Assembly: GCF_017591435.1 (NCBI RefSeq)
Contig: NC_059285.1
Span: 25,897,813-25,961,812, forward strand
Direction of reading: 5' to 3'
Length of the DNA: 64,000 nt
DNA from: Portunus trituberculatus
Taxonomy: Eukaryota; Arthropoda; Malacostraca; Decapoda; Portunidae
Part shown: positions 39,728 to 52,380 of the stretch, in pieces
How positions within the stretch are numbered: the first letter of the stretch is position 1
Layout of the letters: each line of letters begins with the position of its first letter
Translations under genes and position numbers: made by a program
The notes under the pieces: model-generated
Database searches by the model: none
The model's input: the letters and a program-made list of their open reading frames with translations, nothing else
What the model was told of the DNA's origin: nothing

Positions 39728-41749
39728 GTGCCCACTCACCATCTGGGGTATGCTGCCCTCTGCGTACACTGTTTTCCACATTTGCTCTAAACCACTCCCT
39801 GACATAATGTAACCATCTGAACCCATGTATGAGAAGGTTAAGTGTAAACCACCAAGGCGTACAATAATAGAATCACACAATTCTACGATGATAGCATAAA
39901 CAATATCAATTGCTTTTATGAATAATGGTTGGTTAAAAGTAACAATACAGTAATTTTTGCTGTACTGACTCTTTCTGAGCGAACAATAGAGCTGTGTAGG
40001 TAGTGTTCATATCAGATGGGATTAGGTTAATGAAGGGCAGGGCAACAACATCACTGATGTGAAATTCATTGTTTTGTCTCTCTGTAACCAACTGGTTGAA
40101 TCCTCCCTAACTTGGAGCTGGTGTGATACCCAGAGAGAAGGATGCAAGCCAAAGAGAATCAAGGTATATTGCTGACTGCAAGTGACTACAAAATGGGGTA
40201 AACTTAGATACATCTATTGCAATAATAAAAGCCAGACCTTTCTTTGATTTATGTGTGTAGTGATGGTGAGGAACTTCCCCAAACCTCCCAATTGCAGCAG
40301 GGCCAGGGTCGTTCTGAAGACGAGTGATAATTAAGTCATCTCGCTCAGGGCGTGCTGTTACACATTTGATGCAACCCATACTGTGGAAAGTGCCGTGCCC
40401 ATCAAGAGACTTTATATTGGGGTCAGCATTGTCAAAGACAAACTGAACAAATGCATCATCTGTTGGTGGGAATGGGGATGAACCATAGAGAGCTGACCAT
40501 TGATATCTTCTAGCTTCCTCGCATGAACAACAGAAGCCAAAAGCATGCAACATGTTTATCAGGCTCTCAGAGTCATATTTCCTGTACAGATATACACCTA
40601 AACCTATCAGTAAGGGAAAAAGAAAAGAACGTGGACGTGTGGCTGACATAACTGCATGTTCAATTGTAACACACTTAAGTTCATTTCTTGTAGCACTTTG
40701 GCAATGGTGTCCTCGCTGAGATATGATTCCCGCAATGAAACTTTGAAGTGTCTAAGGAACTGTTGCTTGCAGATCGCTAAGTTCTAGAGAACAGGGAGAG
40801 GGTACACATTACATTCACAAGCCATGGCACGCATTTCCGCAGCCACTATCTCAGCAACTGTATGAACCATGCGTTGTTTCTCAGACAGAGGATCAGGACA
40901 TCTTTCATCATACCACGACTGGTGCACAATCTCACTAAATGCTCTTCGAAATGTGAATATAGTTGGTTTGCCTGGCAATGATGTAACAACCAAGCTGTCG
41001 CCAAAATGCTCTTTGAGCTTATTTTCAAGATGTTTTCTGGTATACAGTTCAGATTCGTCATGAAAGTTTTCTTCCATTATCTCCTCCATGTCAGATATTG
41101 AATACTGGCAGTCTGAGTTATCTTTAAGAATGTCACAAAGGATTGTAAAGGCTTTTTTCTTCTCATTAATGAGTCATGTGCATAATTTCTTTGGTCGAAA
41201 GAAACTGAGGCGACAGCGATTATGGTACCTGGCCTCAGCTGCGGGAAGATCTATGGTTGTGGCCAGATGACATAATACTTTTCTCCCTACTTCATCATCT
41301 CTAATTTCAGCATGCTTCCTGATTTTGTCGATGAATGGCAGAATTTCACATCTGCAGACTCTATCAATGACTTTTAGAGTACCTTTCTTTTTTCTGTTTT
41401 CATCAGCATTTTCACCACAAATCAAGCAGTCCTTGGTTATGTCAAACTGCCTCGAACCCTTTACAGTAGAACGAAGGCAAGTGGTTTCAATGTTATCACT
41501 ATCAGTGGTCAGTTTCTTCCTAAGGGAATTGATGCTGGACTTTCAAGTATAATTTTGCTTACATGACACATGAACGTTGAGTGGTTGAACCGTGCTGAGA
41601 TACTGGTCTCTTCCATCCTCTCTCTGGCGACTGGCATCAACAATAGTAGACCTCGCCTTAGACCCAACTACCACAGTTCTTCCACTAGTCCGACATTCCG
41701 GAGGATATTCAGCAAGGAAGTCTGGGCACAGTTCACAGGAACTAGACAT
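39728..41749 (-). pseudogene. Giant PIN/CXC protein, N-terminal half
   Basis: Reading from 41749: MSSSCELCPDF ... VHVSCKQNYT, a possible zinc site (CxxC ... HxxC), then CLICGENADENRKKK, EARYHNRCRLSFF, FTILCDILKDNSDCQYSI, EKQRMVHTVAEIVAAEM, FLFPLLIGLGVYLYRKY, FGFCCSCEEARRYQW, FVFDNADPNIKSLDG with GTFHSMGCI, GFNQLVTERQNNEF, VVALPFINLIPSD, IIVRLGGLHLTF and GYIMSGSGLEQMW. In-frame stops near 41540 and 41170 and shifts near 40650, 40110 and 39950. Open pieces are 41749-41543, 41425-41174, 41089-40784 and 40649-40107. The order matches a single protein of well over 1000 residues. Function unknown to me; the motif set recurs in many invertebrate genomes as uncharacterised proteins. Confidence 0.62.
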
Positions 41750-41759
41750 CTTGCCTGAA

Positions 41760-42124
41760 ATTGAAAAGGAGGTGAAGCTTAGGGCAAGTATTCAGATAGT
41801 TAGAAAGACTGTGCAATAGACATACATAGTGCATTTACTTAGTAAATAACGAAAGACATTTAATTTTGCTTTATTTGAAATCCTTGCATCAGAAAACTTA
41901 GGGTTGGACACCAAAATAATATCCTAAGTGCAAGAGTTCACGAGATATGCCGATTAAGCTAATTCAGGCCCCCGATGGCCGCCATCTTGAATTTTGCAAA
42001 AACCCCCCATGGGATTCATGGGGACTTTTTTTGTGGGATATCTGCTAGGTCTCCTGGGTCACTGTGCAAAAAAAAATCAGCTTTGACACACATACTTCGA
42101 CCTTTTGCCCATTTTTCGGCTAAA
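41760..42124. other. Upstream region of the PIN/CXC pseudogene
   Basis: No coding on either strand. Includes GGCCGCCATCTTGAATTTTGC (41979-41999 region), a motif I associate with repeats, so this may be the terminal part of a mobile element carrying the PIN/CXC gene. No matching end was found below 34423. Confidence 0.35.
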
Positions 42125-43545
42125 ATTGGCAGACTAATTTCTGTACTCAAAGTAACTCTTTTATGTACCCAAAGCAGTTAATTTACGTGCTTTAAGCAAC
42201 TCTTTTATGTACGTACTTAAGGCAGCTCATTTCTGCATTCAAAGCAACTCAACTATGTACTCAAGGCAGCTCATTTCTACATTCAAAGCAACTCAATTAT
42301 GTATTCAAGGCAGATCATTTCTGCACCTAAGACAACTCCTTACACCCTCACTGCCGAATATCATTGATTCTCGAACCAATGAAAAATTATTGACTTTTAA
42401 ATTCAGCATTAAACAAAAGTAAAACTATGTACTAAGAAATAAAATAAGAAAAGCTTAGCTTATAAAACTTGAGAGAATCCTCAAAGATTTATGAAATTCT
42501 TAATGAATTCAGCATTAAACAAAAAAATAAATCTATGTACTACGAAACAAAACAAGCCTAAATTATAGAACTTGAAAGAATCCTCAAAGATTTATTGAAA
42601 TACCAAAGAAGGAACCAATTGTGAGACGTACGTACTTTGAAGGCTGTTTGTTGTATGTCGAAGTGCTGCGTATGGAAGACATCAGGTCTGGTGGAGGTAC
42701 CAGAAAAGTCGCACTCCCCCGCTCATATGCCACGTTTTGGATGGGGGAAGACTTTTATACAGAAAACACGTCTTGATTTTTACCTTAATTTAAAGGTGAT
42801 GTACAAGAAAAGTTCAAATGACTTCGGAATTTATATAGAAAAAGGAGGGAGAGAAAGAAAGAGACATCTTTTCGCAAACTTGAGCGAAGAAATGTGGTCA
42901 GAGCATATCCTGATAATCCTACTAACCTAGAAGATCTTGTGATTGAGGATGGTTCTACTTTTTTCTTTAATGTTGATAGTTCTTGAGGATTCTTTCAAGT
43001 TCTATAATTTGAGCTTCTCTTATTTTGTTTCATAGTACATAGTTTTACTTTTTCTTTAATGCTGAATATGAAATTGAGTAAGTTTTCATTGATTCGAGAA
43101 CCAATTATTCGGTGGTGCAGAAATTACCTGCCTTGAGTACATACATAAGTTGCCGTGAGTACAGAAATGAGCTGCCTTAAATACAAAGATAAACTGCCTT
43201 GAGTACAGAAATGAGCTGCCTTGACTACAGAAATGAGGTGCCTTGAATACTAAAATGAACTGCCTTGAGTACAGAAATGAGCTGTCTTAATTGAATACAA
43301 AAATTAACTGCCTTGAGTACAAAAGTGAGCTGCCTTGAATACAAAACTGAACTGCCTTGAATACAGAAATGAGCTGCCTTGAGTATAAAAATGAACTGCC
43401 TTGAGTGCATGAATGAGTTGCCTTGAGTGCATAATTGAGTTGCTTTTAGTGCAGAAATGAGATGTCTTTTGTATAGAATTGAGCTACTTTGAACACATAA
43501 ATGAGCTGCCTTCAGTACATAAATTATGTTTGCAGTTTCTTCCCA
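42125..43545. mobile_element. Fold-back element with minisatellite arms
   Basis: The right arm (about 43125-43530) is some 18 diverged tandem units of about 22 bp, TGAGTACAGAAATGAGCTGCCT. The left arm (about 42128-42330) has the same unit in inverse orientation, about nine units. Inward of each array is a second inverted pair (GATTCTCGAACCAATGA at 42362 against TCATTGATTCGAGAACC at 43087, and an AT-rich part with TTTAATGCTGAAT). The centre (42605-42955) has no convincing gene. The structure resembles Drosophila FB elements. Confidence 0.65.
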
Positions 43546-43670
43546 TTATTATGGCGGTCTGTTTCCCGCGGCCAGTCGGATTGCAGCCAGTTGTCCTGCG
43601 GCCAGTTTCCCGCCGCCAGATGAGTTGTGACCAGTTGTCCTAGACACGCCGCTCTACTTCTTACTAAGTC
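43546..43670. repeat. Short GC-rich repeat
   Basis: Four imperfect repeats of CGGCCAGTTGTCCTG / CGGCCAGTTTCCCGC type in 110 bp. Likely the end of a non-autonomous element; the other end was not found. Confidence 0.35.
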
Positions 43671-43679
43671 TTTTCACCC

Positions 43680-44980
43680 TCTTTTAAGGGATTTTGGTGA
43701 AAAATTTATCTCCCTAAAACTTCTGATCTTCTAATGTTCAATGACTCAAAAACCAAAATCCTGTCTATTAACTTGATACATTCTTCCAGATAATTAACCC
43801 TTCTTCACTGACACGCAACTGTTGCCCTCATCTACACTGAACGTCCACAGACTGTCTATTACATATATGAATTAAACTGGAAACTTCACATTTAAACTTT
43901 AGTTAAGACAGCTCTTATGAAGTTGAGTGTTTTGAGTCATCACCAATTTTTTTTTTTTTTTTTTTTCATGCTATCTAACTACTAACTCTCTACAGAGAGA
44001 CCTTATCTGCCAATGTCTGGAAAAATGCTTCACATATATGGGGAAGCTTCACTCATACCGGTCTTTTAGACAAAGTGGCATCTAAAGGTTTTTGTTTTAT
44101 CAACAACTTCTCTCCTCTAACTGACGGCCTCCAGTCTCTCTCTCGTCACTGTAAACGTTCATGTCTTGATATTTTGATGCTAATTGTTCTTTTGACTTTG
44201 CTAACTGCATGCCTTGCCTTTCCCAAATGCATCGCTGCTCAAGACTTTCTTCTTTCTCGTACTCCTGTTCTGTTCACATTTCTAATCTGATAAACTGTAA
44301 AATTCCCTTCCTGCTTCTGTAAAGGCGGTGTCTCACTAGCACTTTTTCCATCGATCAACGCGATTTCCGTCTATTTTTCAACGTTCCGCATGAACTTATC
44401 GCATGAATTTGTCAGACGATAGGGATCGTTTCCTTCTGCAAATTTTCCGTCTTTGTTTACATACTAAGACCAAGACCACAAGACTTGCCGCGTCTCCTCA
44501 ACCTGCTTCTAAGTGCATTGGTTCTACCACTAACCATGAACGCATCCATGCACGCTTTTTTGGCTTGTTTAGCTCGTCTAAGTTTCGTAATACACAGTAT
44601 TACGTTCAGAGCAGCGTATCTTTGCCGCAGCGTGGCCTCCATGTTTGTTTACATTAATATGTCGGTCTGTGTTGGCGGGAAGTTACGACGAAACACCGTT
44701 TGTGTGTGACAGGCCGCAGCCAAAATATTGTCGATTTTCTAAAAAACGACGGAAAAAGTAGACGGAAAAAGTGTTAGTGTGACACCGCCTTAAGCTTCCT
44801 TCGTATAACTAGAACTTTCAAGAGAGAGTTTCAAGACACATATCCTTTAATTTTTGCTAACTGTTTTTGACTTCAGGGAATGGCACCTCACTTAGCCTTT
44901 TTTTTTTTTTTTTTTTTATGTAATTTTGTTGCTCTCGGACAATGCGCTCCTACATAGAAAAAAATAAGTAAAATACAAAA
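43680..44980 (+). mobile_element. LINE 3' fragment, same family as 35955-37521
   Basis: Matches the RT C-terminal and tail part of the other copy: TDTQLLPSST, LNWKLHI, LDKVASKGFCFINNFSPLTDGLQSLS and LLTACLAFP, in several frames with many lesions. Split by a MITE at 44323-44790. 3' end with a T run and GTAATTTTGTTGCTCTCGG before an A-rich tail near 44960. Long dead. Confidence 0.65.
44323..44790. mobile_element. PIF/Harbinger-type MITE
   Basis: 468 bp with inverted ends AGGCGGTGTCTCACTAGCAC and GTGTTAGTGTGACACCGCCT, and target duplication TAA at 44320-44322 and 44791-44793. TAA duplication is typical for PIF/Harbinger. Removing it rejoins CTTCTGTAAGCTTCC of the LINE. A minus-strand frame (44642-44457) with an Arg-rich RLRRRGKSCGLGL stretch may be a relic of a parent transposase. 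Confidence 0.75.
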
Positions 44981-44990
44981 TGCTTCAATC

Positions 44991-46000
44991 ATTTTGTTTT
45001 TGTTTCACTCTGGATACTTTTTAATAGCTTGTTATTTTTCCTTTTAACCTGACGTTTTTTTTTTTTTTTTTTCTAACCCTGAATGTTTGGGAATATGGTG
45101 AAGAAAGAACATCTAGAATGTAAGAAAATGTTGAAAATGGAAACATCTAGGTTTAGGTTCCATTTCCTACCTTGTCTCCGTGAACAGGACTCTACCTCGG
45201 TTTTATTACTGCTATCATGTAAGACATTTATCGTATTGTGATGGCTTGTTTTTTTATTTGTTTGTTCAGCTGTACCAGTGCCTTGTACCACACGCTTAAC
45301 TACTTTCCAAAATGTCTAAATGCTCCATGTTGAAATGGAGTAAGTCATATTGCTTAATAAATCACATGCTAAAAGATTTTTTTTCTATATTTGCCCAGTT
45401 GAAATGTGGTAAGTCTTGTATGTATGTGCGTCTTGTATGTCATCAAAATGCAGTATGTATTTTAGTATTCAACTTGATTTATACAATACCATCAATGTAC
45501 TGTTAAATTTTGTTAAGTTTTTCTATGCCTATGCGTCTTGTATGTCATCAATATACGGTATGTAAGTTAGTATTCAAATTCATTTATACAACACCATCAA
45601 TGTACTTTATATGTTATTAACAATATGACTTTTTCATGTTAACAGGTTAATAATTCTCTCTTTATATTTTATGGCACTAATTTATTATGCATATATCTTG
45701 TTTGTTATAAATATTAACTCCCACACTTGAACTTTAAAACACAAAAATCACTCATATATGTGTAGGATTATATTAAGCTTCGATGTCGAACAAATTAGGT
45801 AAAAAGGACTAGCATGAACTTTAATATCAAGAGAAATTATTCTTATTAGTTAATTCCTTTTATTTTTAGGGACAATTTCTAGTTACATTATGGCTTTTAT
45901 TTGAAATTCTTCCACATGATTTATTTTACAACCACATCAGACTTCCCATTTAATTATTGTATACAAATATCATTATATTTAAAACAAAATAAATAAATAA

Positions 46001-46009
<9 letters not shown>
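44991..46009. other. AT-rich region, no gene seen
   Basis: No credible exon. Contains a direct duplication: TGCGTCTTGTATGTCATCAA at 45427 and 45532, copies about 80 bp long with a 105-bp period, about 85 percent alike by eye. Confidence 0.6.

Positions 46010-46077
<68 letters not shown>
46010..46077. repeat. (TA)n microsatellite
   Basis: About 34 TA units. Confidence 0.95.
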
Positions 46078-46078
<1 letters not shown>

Positions 46079-46175
46079 CCCCTTTTCTGTGTTTATATAA
46101 TAATGTTTCATTGCGATATAAAAAAAAGGGAAAACAGAAAATAATATTCCTCTAAACTAGAACTTTGTACTGCAG

Positions 46176-46270
46176 GTGGTGACTGAGCAACGTCTGGCAA
46201 AGCAGGATAGGAATCCATTAACTGCGGAAGAATTTGTGGTTCCCCTAAGCAAGCTGGAGCCCATTTACAG
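46176..46270 (+). CDS. Host gene, penultimate coding exon (predicted)
   Basis: Bounded by an acceptor TACTGCAG at 46168-46175 and a donor CAG|GTGGGA at 46271. The 95 nt read VVTEQRLAKQDRNPL ... LSKLEPIY with two bases left over; joined to the exon at 55353 the split codon gives Arg and the frame continues without a stop. No transposon similarity and ordinary amino-acid composition argue for a host exon. Upstream exons are not recognised in this window. I do not recognise the protein. Intron 46271-55352 is full of mobile elements. Confidence 0.5.
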
Positions 46271-46278
46271 GTGGGATA

Positions 46279-46426
<148 letters not shown>

Positions 46427-46600
46427 TTGTAATTATATGTGACCAGACATGCACTCATTACAGGAGAGATAAAAAGATAAAGTATTCTTTTAGTATTGAA
46501 TGAGCTTTTATTTTTTCTTTTCCTTGAAAAAGACTGCAGCAGGAATGAATTTAAAACTAAAACACACGATTTAAAAGATCGATATTAATAATATTACCGT

Positions 46601-46604
<4 letters not shown>

Positions 46605-46674
<70 letters not shown>

Positions 46675-46681
46675 TATGTGT

Positions 46682-46737
<56 letters not shown>
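46605..46737. repeat. (TA)n-(CA)n microsatellite
   Basis: About 33 TA and 26 CA units. Confidence 0.95.
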
Positions 46738-46740
<3 letters not shown>

Positions 46741-46905
46741 TTTGTACGACACTAATTGTGAAATTCAGAATAGTAAGAATTTAGGACTTAGCGCGATATT
46801 CGATGATCATGAAACACGAAAGGGTTTAGTTTAACAGTGGTTCTCAACCAAGGGGCCATGACAATAGTTTATGAAGGCCATGGTGGGCTGTTGCAAATTA
46901 TACAT

Positions 46906-47797
46906 TTCTAAATAAGCAAAAGAAGCCCCACACAATTGGTGAAACCTTAATTAAGCCATGTACTTTAAAAATGGTCAAGCGTGTTCTTGGAGATGCAAGT
47001 GAACGGAAAATTCAACAAATTTCCTTGTCAAACGACACAGTTAAGCGGAGAATTAATGAAATGTCAGATGACATAAAGGAAAAAGTTAAACAGGAGATCA
47101 AATCGTCTCCAGCTGGTATGTTTGCAATACAACTGGATGAGTCAACGGATGTGAGTTCTTGTGCACAGCTACTCGTGTTTGTTAGGTATGTTTTCTTGTG
47201 TGATATCAAGGAAGAATATATGTTATGTACACAGCTTGAGACCACCATAACAGCTGAAGAAGATGTGATGGAAAAGCTATCTTCTTTTTTCAAAGCTAAC
47301 AGGATCCCATGGGAAAATTGTTGTGGAGTCTGTACATACGGGGCTCCAGCGATGCTGGGATCAAAATCAGGGTTCCAGAAGCGTGTCAAGGAAGTAGCTC
47401 CGAATGCCAAGGGGGTTCATTGTATGGTCCATCGTTTTGCACTGGCATCGAAAACCCTCCCTGATGAACTTTGCAAGATCCTGGAGGCAGTGGTCAAATG
47501 CGTCAACTTTGCAAAAGCTGGAGCTCTGAACTCTCGGCTTTTCCAGAACCTTTGTAGAGACATGGATTCGGAGCATGAAGCAATCCTCTTTTACTCCAAA
47601 GTGCGCTGGCTTTCCAAGGGCAATGTTGTGAATCGAGTGTTTGAACTTCGGGTGGAGCTTAAATTGTTTCTGGAAATGCAAGGGAAAGATGATCTGTTGA
47701 GTCACTTCAATGAGGTTTTGTGGGAGCCACGTCTTGCATATTTAGCAGATATATTTGAGCAGCTAAATAGGTTGAATCTGAAGCTACAGGGCAAGGA
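46906..47797 (+). pseudogene. hAT transposase, N-terminal and central part
   Basis: Reading QKKPHTIGETLIKP, then MVKRVLGDASERKIQQISLS, FAIQLDESTDVSSCAQLLVF (the first catalytic Asp context), GVCTYGAPAMLGSKSGF (normally CTDGAPAM; here Asp is replaced by Tyr), HCMVHRFALASKTLP and VRWLSKGNVVNRVFEL. It is the DDE core typical of ZBED5 and SCAND3 relatives. The CTYGAPAM change probably removes the second catalytic Asp. The frame is otherwise open to the LINE insertion and continues at 52394. Confidence 0.85.
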
Positions 47798-47997
47798 TGG
47801 ATGGATAGATGGTTTTAATTTTAGGCGCCACAACTACAGAGGTCATATAGCGCCTCTACAAAATTTCAATTAAGACAATATTGACGAAGAATTAAAAACA
47901 ATTAAAAAGAATAATATAAAAGGCAACTAAAAATACTAAAATTACAATAGTTAAATAAAACAATAAAAATACATATAATAAAAAGAAATAAAATTCA

Positions 47998-50900
47998 CAC
48001 TTTGGGGAGGAGCCCAGCTTCTCCCAGGTACCTGTAAACGTCATGACCTGGGGCCAGACATGCTGGACCAAGTACCTTTGAGAGATAGTAGACACCGCTA
48101 TCTCTACCGCGACACCGGTAGAAGTAGCGGTGTCGTAACTCGATCAAACTAGGGCACTCCACCAGCAGGTGCCGCACGGTGAGCGGCACCAGGCATTCTT
48201 CACAGTAAGGCTGAGGGTCCCTGGTCAACAGGTACTTTGTGTAAGGTACGTGTGACCTATGCGAAGTCGCGCCAATAAAGTCTGTGCACGGCGATCCCGG
48301 ACATGGGAGGGATAGTGGAAGTAGTGATCTCTCCCATTTTCGAGGTTGCGATCCCCGTTAGCCATCTCCTCTGCCATAATGCTGCAACCGCCACACGAAT
48401 AGAGTGAAATACATCTTGAAACGGAACAGGGGCAGGAGATGGAGCGCGACTTGCTGCCTCTTTAGCGAGGCGATCTGCGTGTTCATTCCCTGGAACACCA
48501 ACGTGACCAGGGACCCAACAGAACCCAACACGATATCCTCTTCTGGTAAGTAGATATAGCCACTCAGGGCTGATAAAACCAAAGGGTTAAGGAGATAGTA
48601 GAAGAGAGAGCAGTAAGAGCACTGCGACAGTCACTAAAAATTGTAAAAGACGAAACCGGGAGAGTAAAAATAATCTGTAAAGCTAGGACTATGGCAGACA
48701 GCTCCGCAGTAAAGACGGATGCCACTGAAGGAAGGCTGCCAGACCGATAAAAAGAGGGGAAAACCACACTAAACCCAACGCCTGCGTCGGATTTGGAACC
48801 ATCAGTAAAAACAGGGATATCATCAGAATGGATAAAAAGTGTTCTAAAACCGTGTGTGGGACAGAGCTGGCAGAAAATCCTTCTTGCCATCCATGGCAGG
48901 AGGGCATAATGAGATAACAGGAAGTTGCCAATAACCAACTCATGGGAGCCGGAAAGAGTACACAGGAGTGGGGTCGATAGATAACTCTGCCATGGGATTT
49001 GCAACTCGAAGGCCAAAAGGTTTAAGGAGACTCGGTCGAGTGACATACGCCTGCGAGCGCGAGTCCCGCAATATTGACAGACAGGGGACAGAATCAGGAA
49101 GACGGTGGGTGCGAAACCAACACCGGAGCATCGAAGACTGGCGCCGGAGGTCGAGCGGCCAGAAACTAGCATCCACTAGAAGGCTAGGTATTGGAGATGT
49201 CCGAAATGCACCCGTAGCCAAGCGGACCCCAGCATGATGCACGGGGTCAAGCGTGCGTAGTCGTGCATCCGTTGCGGATGAGTAGATCTCACAGCCGTAT
49301 TCCAGCTTTGGAAGGATTAGTGTACGGTGAAGCAGCAGCAACGTGTCCCTGTCCGCACCCCGAAGAAGGGATAATGCCTGCCGACAAGACGCCTTAAGAG
49401 AACGGAAATGGGGAACCCAGGTGAGACGGTTGTCAAACAAAAGGCCAAGATATCGAGTCGCCTCCATGCATGAGAGGCGTCTATTGGCGAGGTATAAATC
49501 CGGGTCTGGATGGACACCACGGTTGCGACAAAAATGCATGGCTACGGTCTTCGAGGTGGAGAATCGAAAACCGTTCATGTTGGCCCAACTGGACACCCTA
49601 TTGATCGCCAGTTGGAGCTTGCGCTCAATCAGTGACATCCTAGCAGCAAAAGAAATACATAAATCATCAACATATAAGGAGCTGTGAATGCCATCTGGAG
49701 AGTATCTATAACACCATTTATGGCGACTGCGAATAATGTAACACTAAGAATACTTCCTGTGGGACACCATCATTTAGAGCAGTAGCCTCAGAGAGAACAC
49801 TCCCACTCGAACCCGTAAAAGACGTCTGGATAAAAACTGCTGGATAAAAATAGGAAGGTGGCCACGAAGGCCAAAATTAAACAAAGACTGTAAAATGCCA
49901 TGACACCAAGCCGTGTCGTAGGCCTTCTCCAGGTCAAAAAGACTGTTACTTGATGGTGGTGATTAGCGAAGGCCTCACAAATGGAAGACTCTAGGGATAA
50001 AAGAGCATCAGTAGTAGACCTCATCTTTCGGAAGCCGTACTGTACCGATGACAAGTACTTCCCCTCTCCAAGTACCACATGAGTCTTACATTTACCATCT
50101 TTTCTAACACTTTACAAATACAGGATGTCAAAGATATAGGACGGTAGTTCGTAGCCTGGAGATTATCTTTCCCAGGCTTCGGAAATGGGAGAACCACTGC
50201 CACAGCCCAAGAAGATGGAAAGTCACCGGTATGCCAAATCATATTATAAAGATTTAATAAAAAGTTAAAAGCACGGTCAGACATGTGACGCAAAAAGGCA
50301 TAAGGAATGTCGTCTGGACCAGAAGAGTCATGACACTGGGACAAAGCAGTCCGCAACTCGGAAGCAGAGAAGGGACATTATAAGACTCCTCCAGCGGAAG
50401 AAAATTTATGCCAAGAGATTCCATTCTCTGGCGGTAACGTGCGCCCGGGGCTGCAGGATGCCTCCGGGAAACACTAGCAAAGTGCTCCGCGAAGAGGTTG
50501 GCGACAGTCCTAGGGTCTGCCACCGTTCGCCCAGCAGACAACAAAACTGGTGGGGGAGGAGCAGAATACTTTCCAGCAATTCGGCGGACTTTGTTTAAGA
50601 CATCTGTAAGAGGGGTGTGGGCATTAATGGAAGACACATAAGCTTTCCAAGAAGCTCTTTGTACCTCTTTCAAAATGCGGCGGGCCCGAGCTCAGCAGCG
50701 CCGAAAAGCTTCCAGGCACTGGGGGTCCCCACGATGTCGCCAGAGACGAGAGAAAGCCGCCCGTTTCTCTTACACAGCTTTAGAGCATGCTGCGTTCCAC
50801 CAAGGAACGGGACGCTTAGTAAAGCGACCTGACGTTCTAGGGATTGTTTGAAGCGCTACTGAAATTTAAAAAATCGGTAAAATAATCAACAGCCTCAGCA

Positions 50901-51600
50901 CAAGTAGAAAAGTCAGCCAGCGGACGGATAAAAGAGCTAAGGTCTGTGAATCGAGGCCAATCTGCCTTGTCTAAAACCCAGCGTGGGGGCCGGGACTGTG
51001 GCTCAGAGTTCACAGATTCCAATAAAATCGGAAAGTGGTCACTACCGTGTAAATCCGGTAGGACCCGCCAATTAAAATCAAGGAAAGAATTAGATGTACA
51101 CAGAGAAAGATCGATAGCTGTAAAAGTCCCAGTAGGACTGTGGAAATGTGTAACATCCCAGAATTTAAAATCTCCAATCCCTCATCCTCAATAAAAGAAC
51201 CGATTAAAACCCCACGAGGATTACTAGCACCTTCATCCCACAATGGGTGACGGCCGTTAAAATCTCCCAACAAGAGGAAAGGCGGAGTCAGCTGACGCAC
51301 CAGGCCGTCAAGCTCACCCCTGGAGACAGGAAGCCGAGGAGGAGATATAAACTGCAAATGGTGTAGGATCGTCCCATAAAAACCTTAACAGCAACCACCT
51401 GAAGGGGAGAGTTAAGTTGTAAAGGGACAACAGGTATATCCTGACGGACTAGAATAGCTGTGCCACCGTGGTGGCCCTGGTCAGGGAAAGGAGTGCTAAA
51501 AAAGGCACGATAGCCAGGAGGACTAGAATAAGTACTATCACCTAGCATAGTCTCTTGTAGAGCTACACAGGCTGGAGAGAACTCCGACAATAAAGCTCGG
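47998..51600 (-). pseudogene. LINE ORF2: endonuclease, RT, RNase H
   Basis: Endonuclease pieces: VALQETMLGD (51565), HHGGTAILVRQDIPV and LLLGDFNGRHPLWDEGA (51260). RT: SSGPDDIPYAFLRHM, VVLPFPKPGKDNLQATNYRPISLT (50190-50130), then a long thumb (49638-48940) with ATRYLGLLFDNRLTWVPHF. RNase H: VFTDGSKSDAGVGFSV (48800), FTAELSAIVLAL and FSDCRSAL. Final HLLVEC region with CEEC (48200). Frames shift at about 51370, 51170, 50350, 50030, 49900 and 48950, so it is dead. RNase H after RT is the hallmark of I-group LINEs. Confidence 0.85.
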
Positions 51601-51659
51601 AGTTCCCCCCACGAGGCGCGAAGGCCTCTACAGTTCCACTGTAGAAGCTTGAAGATGAC

Positions 51660-52380
51660 TATTTAGGTGCAGTGGACGGGCGAGCCTTTTGAAGGGCTGC
51701 CCGTGACTCACCTGACAAAAAGTAATCAACCGACGAGAAGACACCGGGAGTTGAGATGTGCCGGGTCGTTGGACCGCTGCCTTTCGGCCTACCGGTGAGT
51801 GATGCGAACCATCATCACTCCTACCGGTCCTCGGAGGACGAGGTCAGGCTGGACTGCACTTTTGACACAGCGGGTCCACGAGGGACGGCTGTGACAATAT
51901 CATCGGACGTCTCCATGCTAAGACCGTCCTCATCACAAGAAGCCCGATCTGAGACGGAGGGCGTCACAGAAGGCTGGACAGAAACCACTGGAGCTACCAT
52001 TACAGAGCGGTCCCTAGAAGACTCACGATCACGTGCACCGGGAGAAACTTTAGATTGCTTAGGCTGAGCTAAATCTATCGACTCCGCAGAGCCGCGGTGC
52101 CGTTTGGTCAGGCCCTTCAAAGGCTTAGGCGATACAGGTGGCAAATGGACATCTACTACATGGGTGACTTTGGTCAAGTCAGTAATATTCTCGTCACTTC
52201 TAAGAGATGACTCGACCGAGTCATCGGACAAAAGGGCAAACCTATTGGCCAAATGAACAGGACAGAGGACAGAGCGAGAGGTAGCAGAAGGAGTTGTCTT
52301 TGGACCGACAGACTCAACTAAAGAGTCACAGGGGCACGCAAGCCCCCCCACCACGACAAGGCGGTTCCCATCTGGGGGGG
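51660..52380 (-). pseudogene. LINE ORF1 tail (5'-truncated)
   Basis: Ser/Asp-rich protein tail on the minus strand (GLACPCDSLVESVGPK, LANRFALLSDDSVESS, PLKGLTKRHRGSAESI) without zinc knuckles, which are probably lost in the truncation. Assigned by position upstream of the endonuclease. Frame runs 52390-51821, the first residues being target sequence. Confidence 0.5.

Larger units (their letters stand above)
47798..52380 (-). mobile_element. I/Jockey-type LINE inserted in the hAT transposase
   Basis: 4583 bp bounded by perfect 13-bp duplications TACAGGGCAAGGA (47785-47797 and 52381-52393). Minus strand: truncated ORF1 tail, then ORF2 with endonuclease, reverse transcriptase, RNase H and a terminal zinc motif. 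RNase H favours the I clade. 3' end near 47820 with GTGGCGCCTAAAATT and a short ATCC-rich tail. 5'-truncated within ORF1. Confidence 0.92.

Noticed and set aside
43125..43530. CRISPR-like array of about 22-bp repeats
   Set aside because: Units are contiguous without spacers and diverged; an inverse array lies nearby. It is a minisatellite arm in animal DNA.
50617..51194. Plus-strand frames inside the I/Jockey LINE
   Set aside because: Antisense shadows of endonuclease and RT coding.
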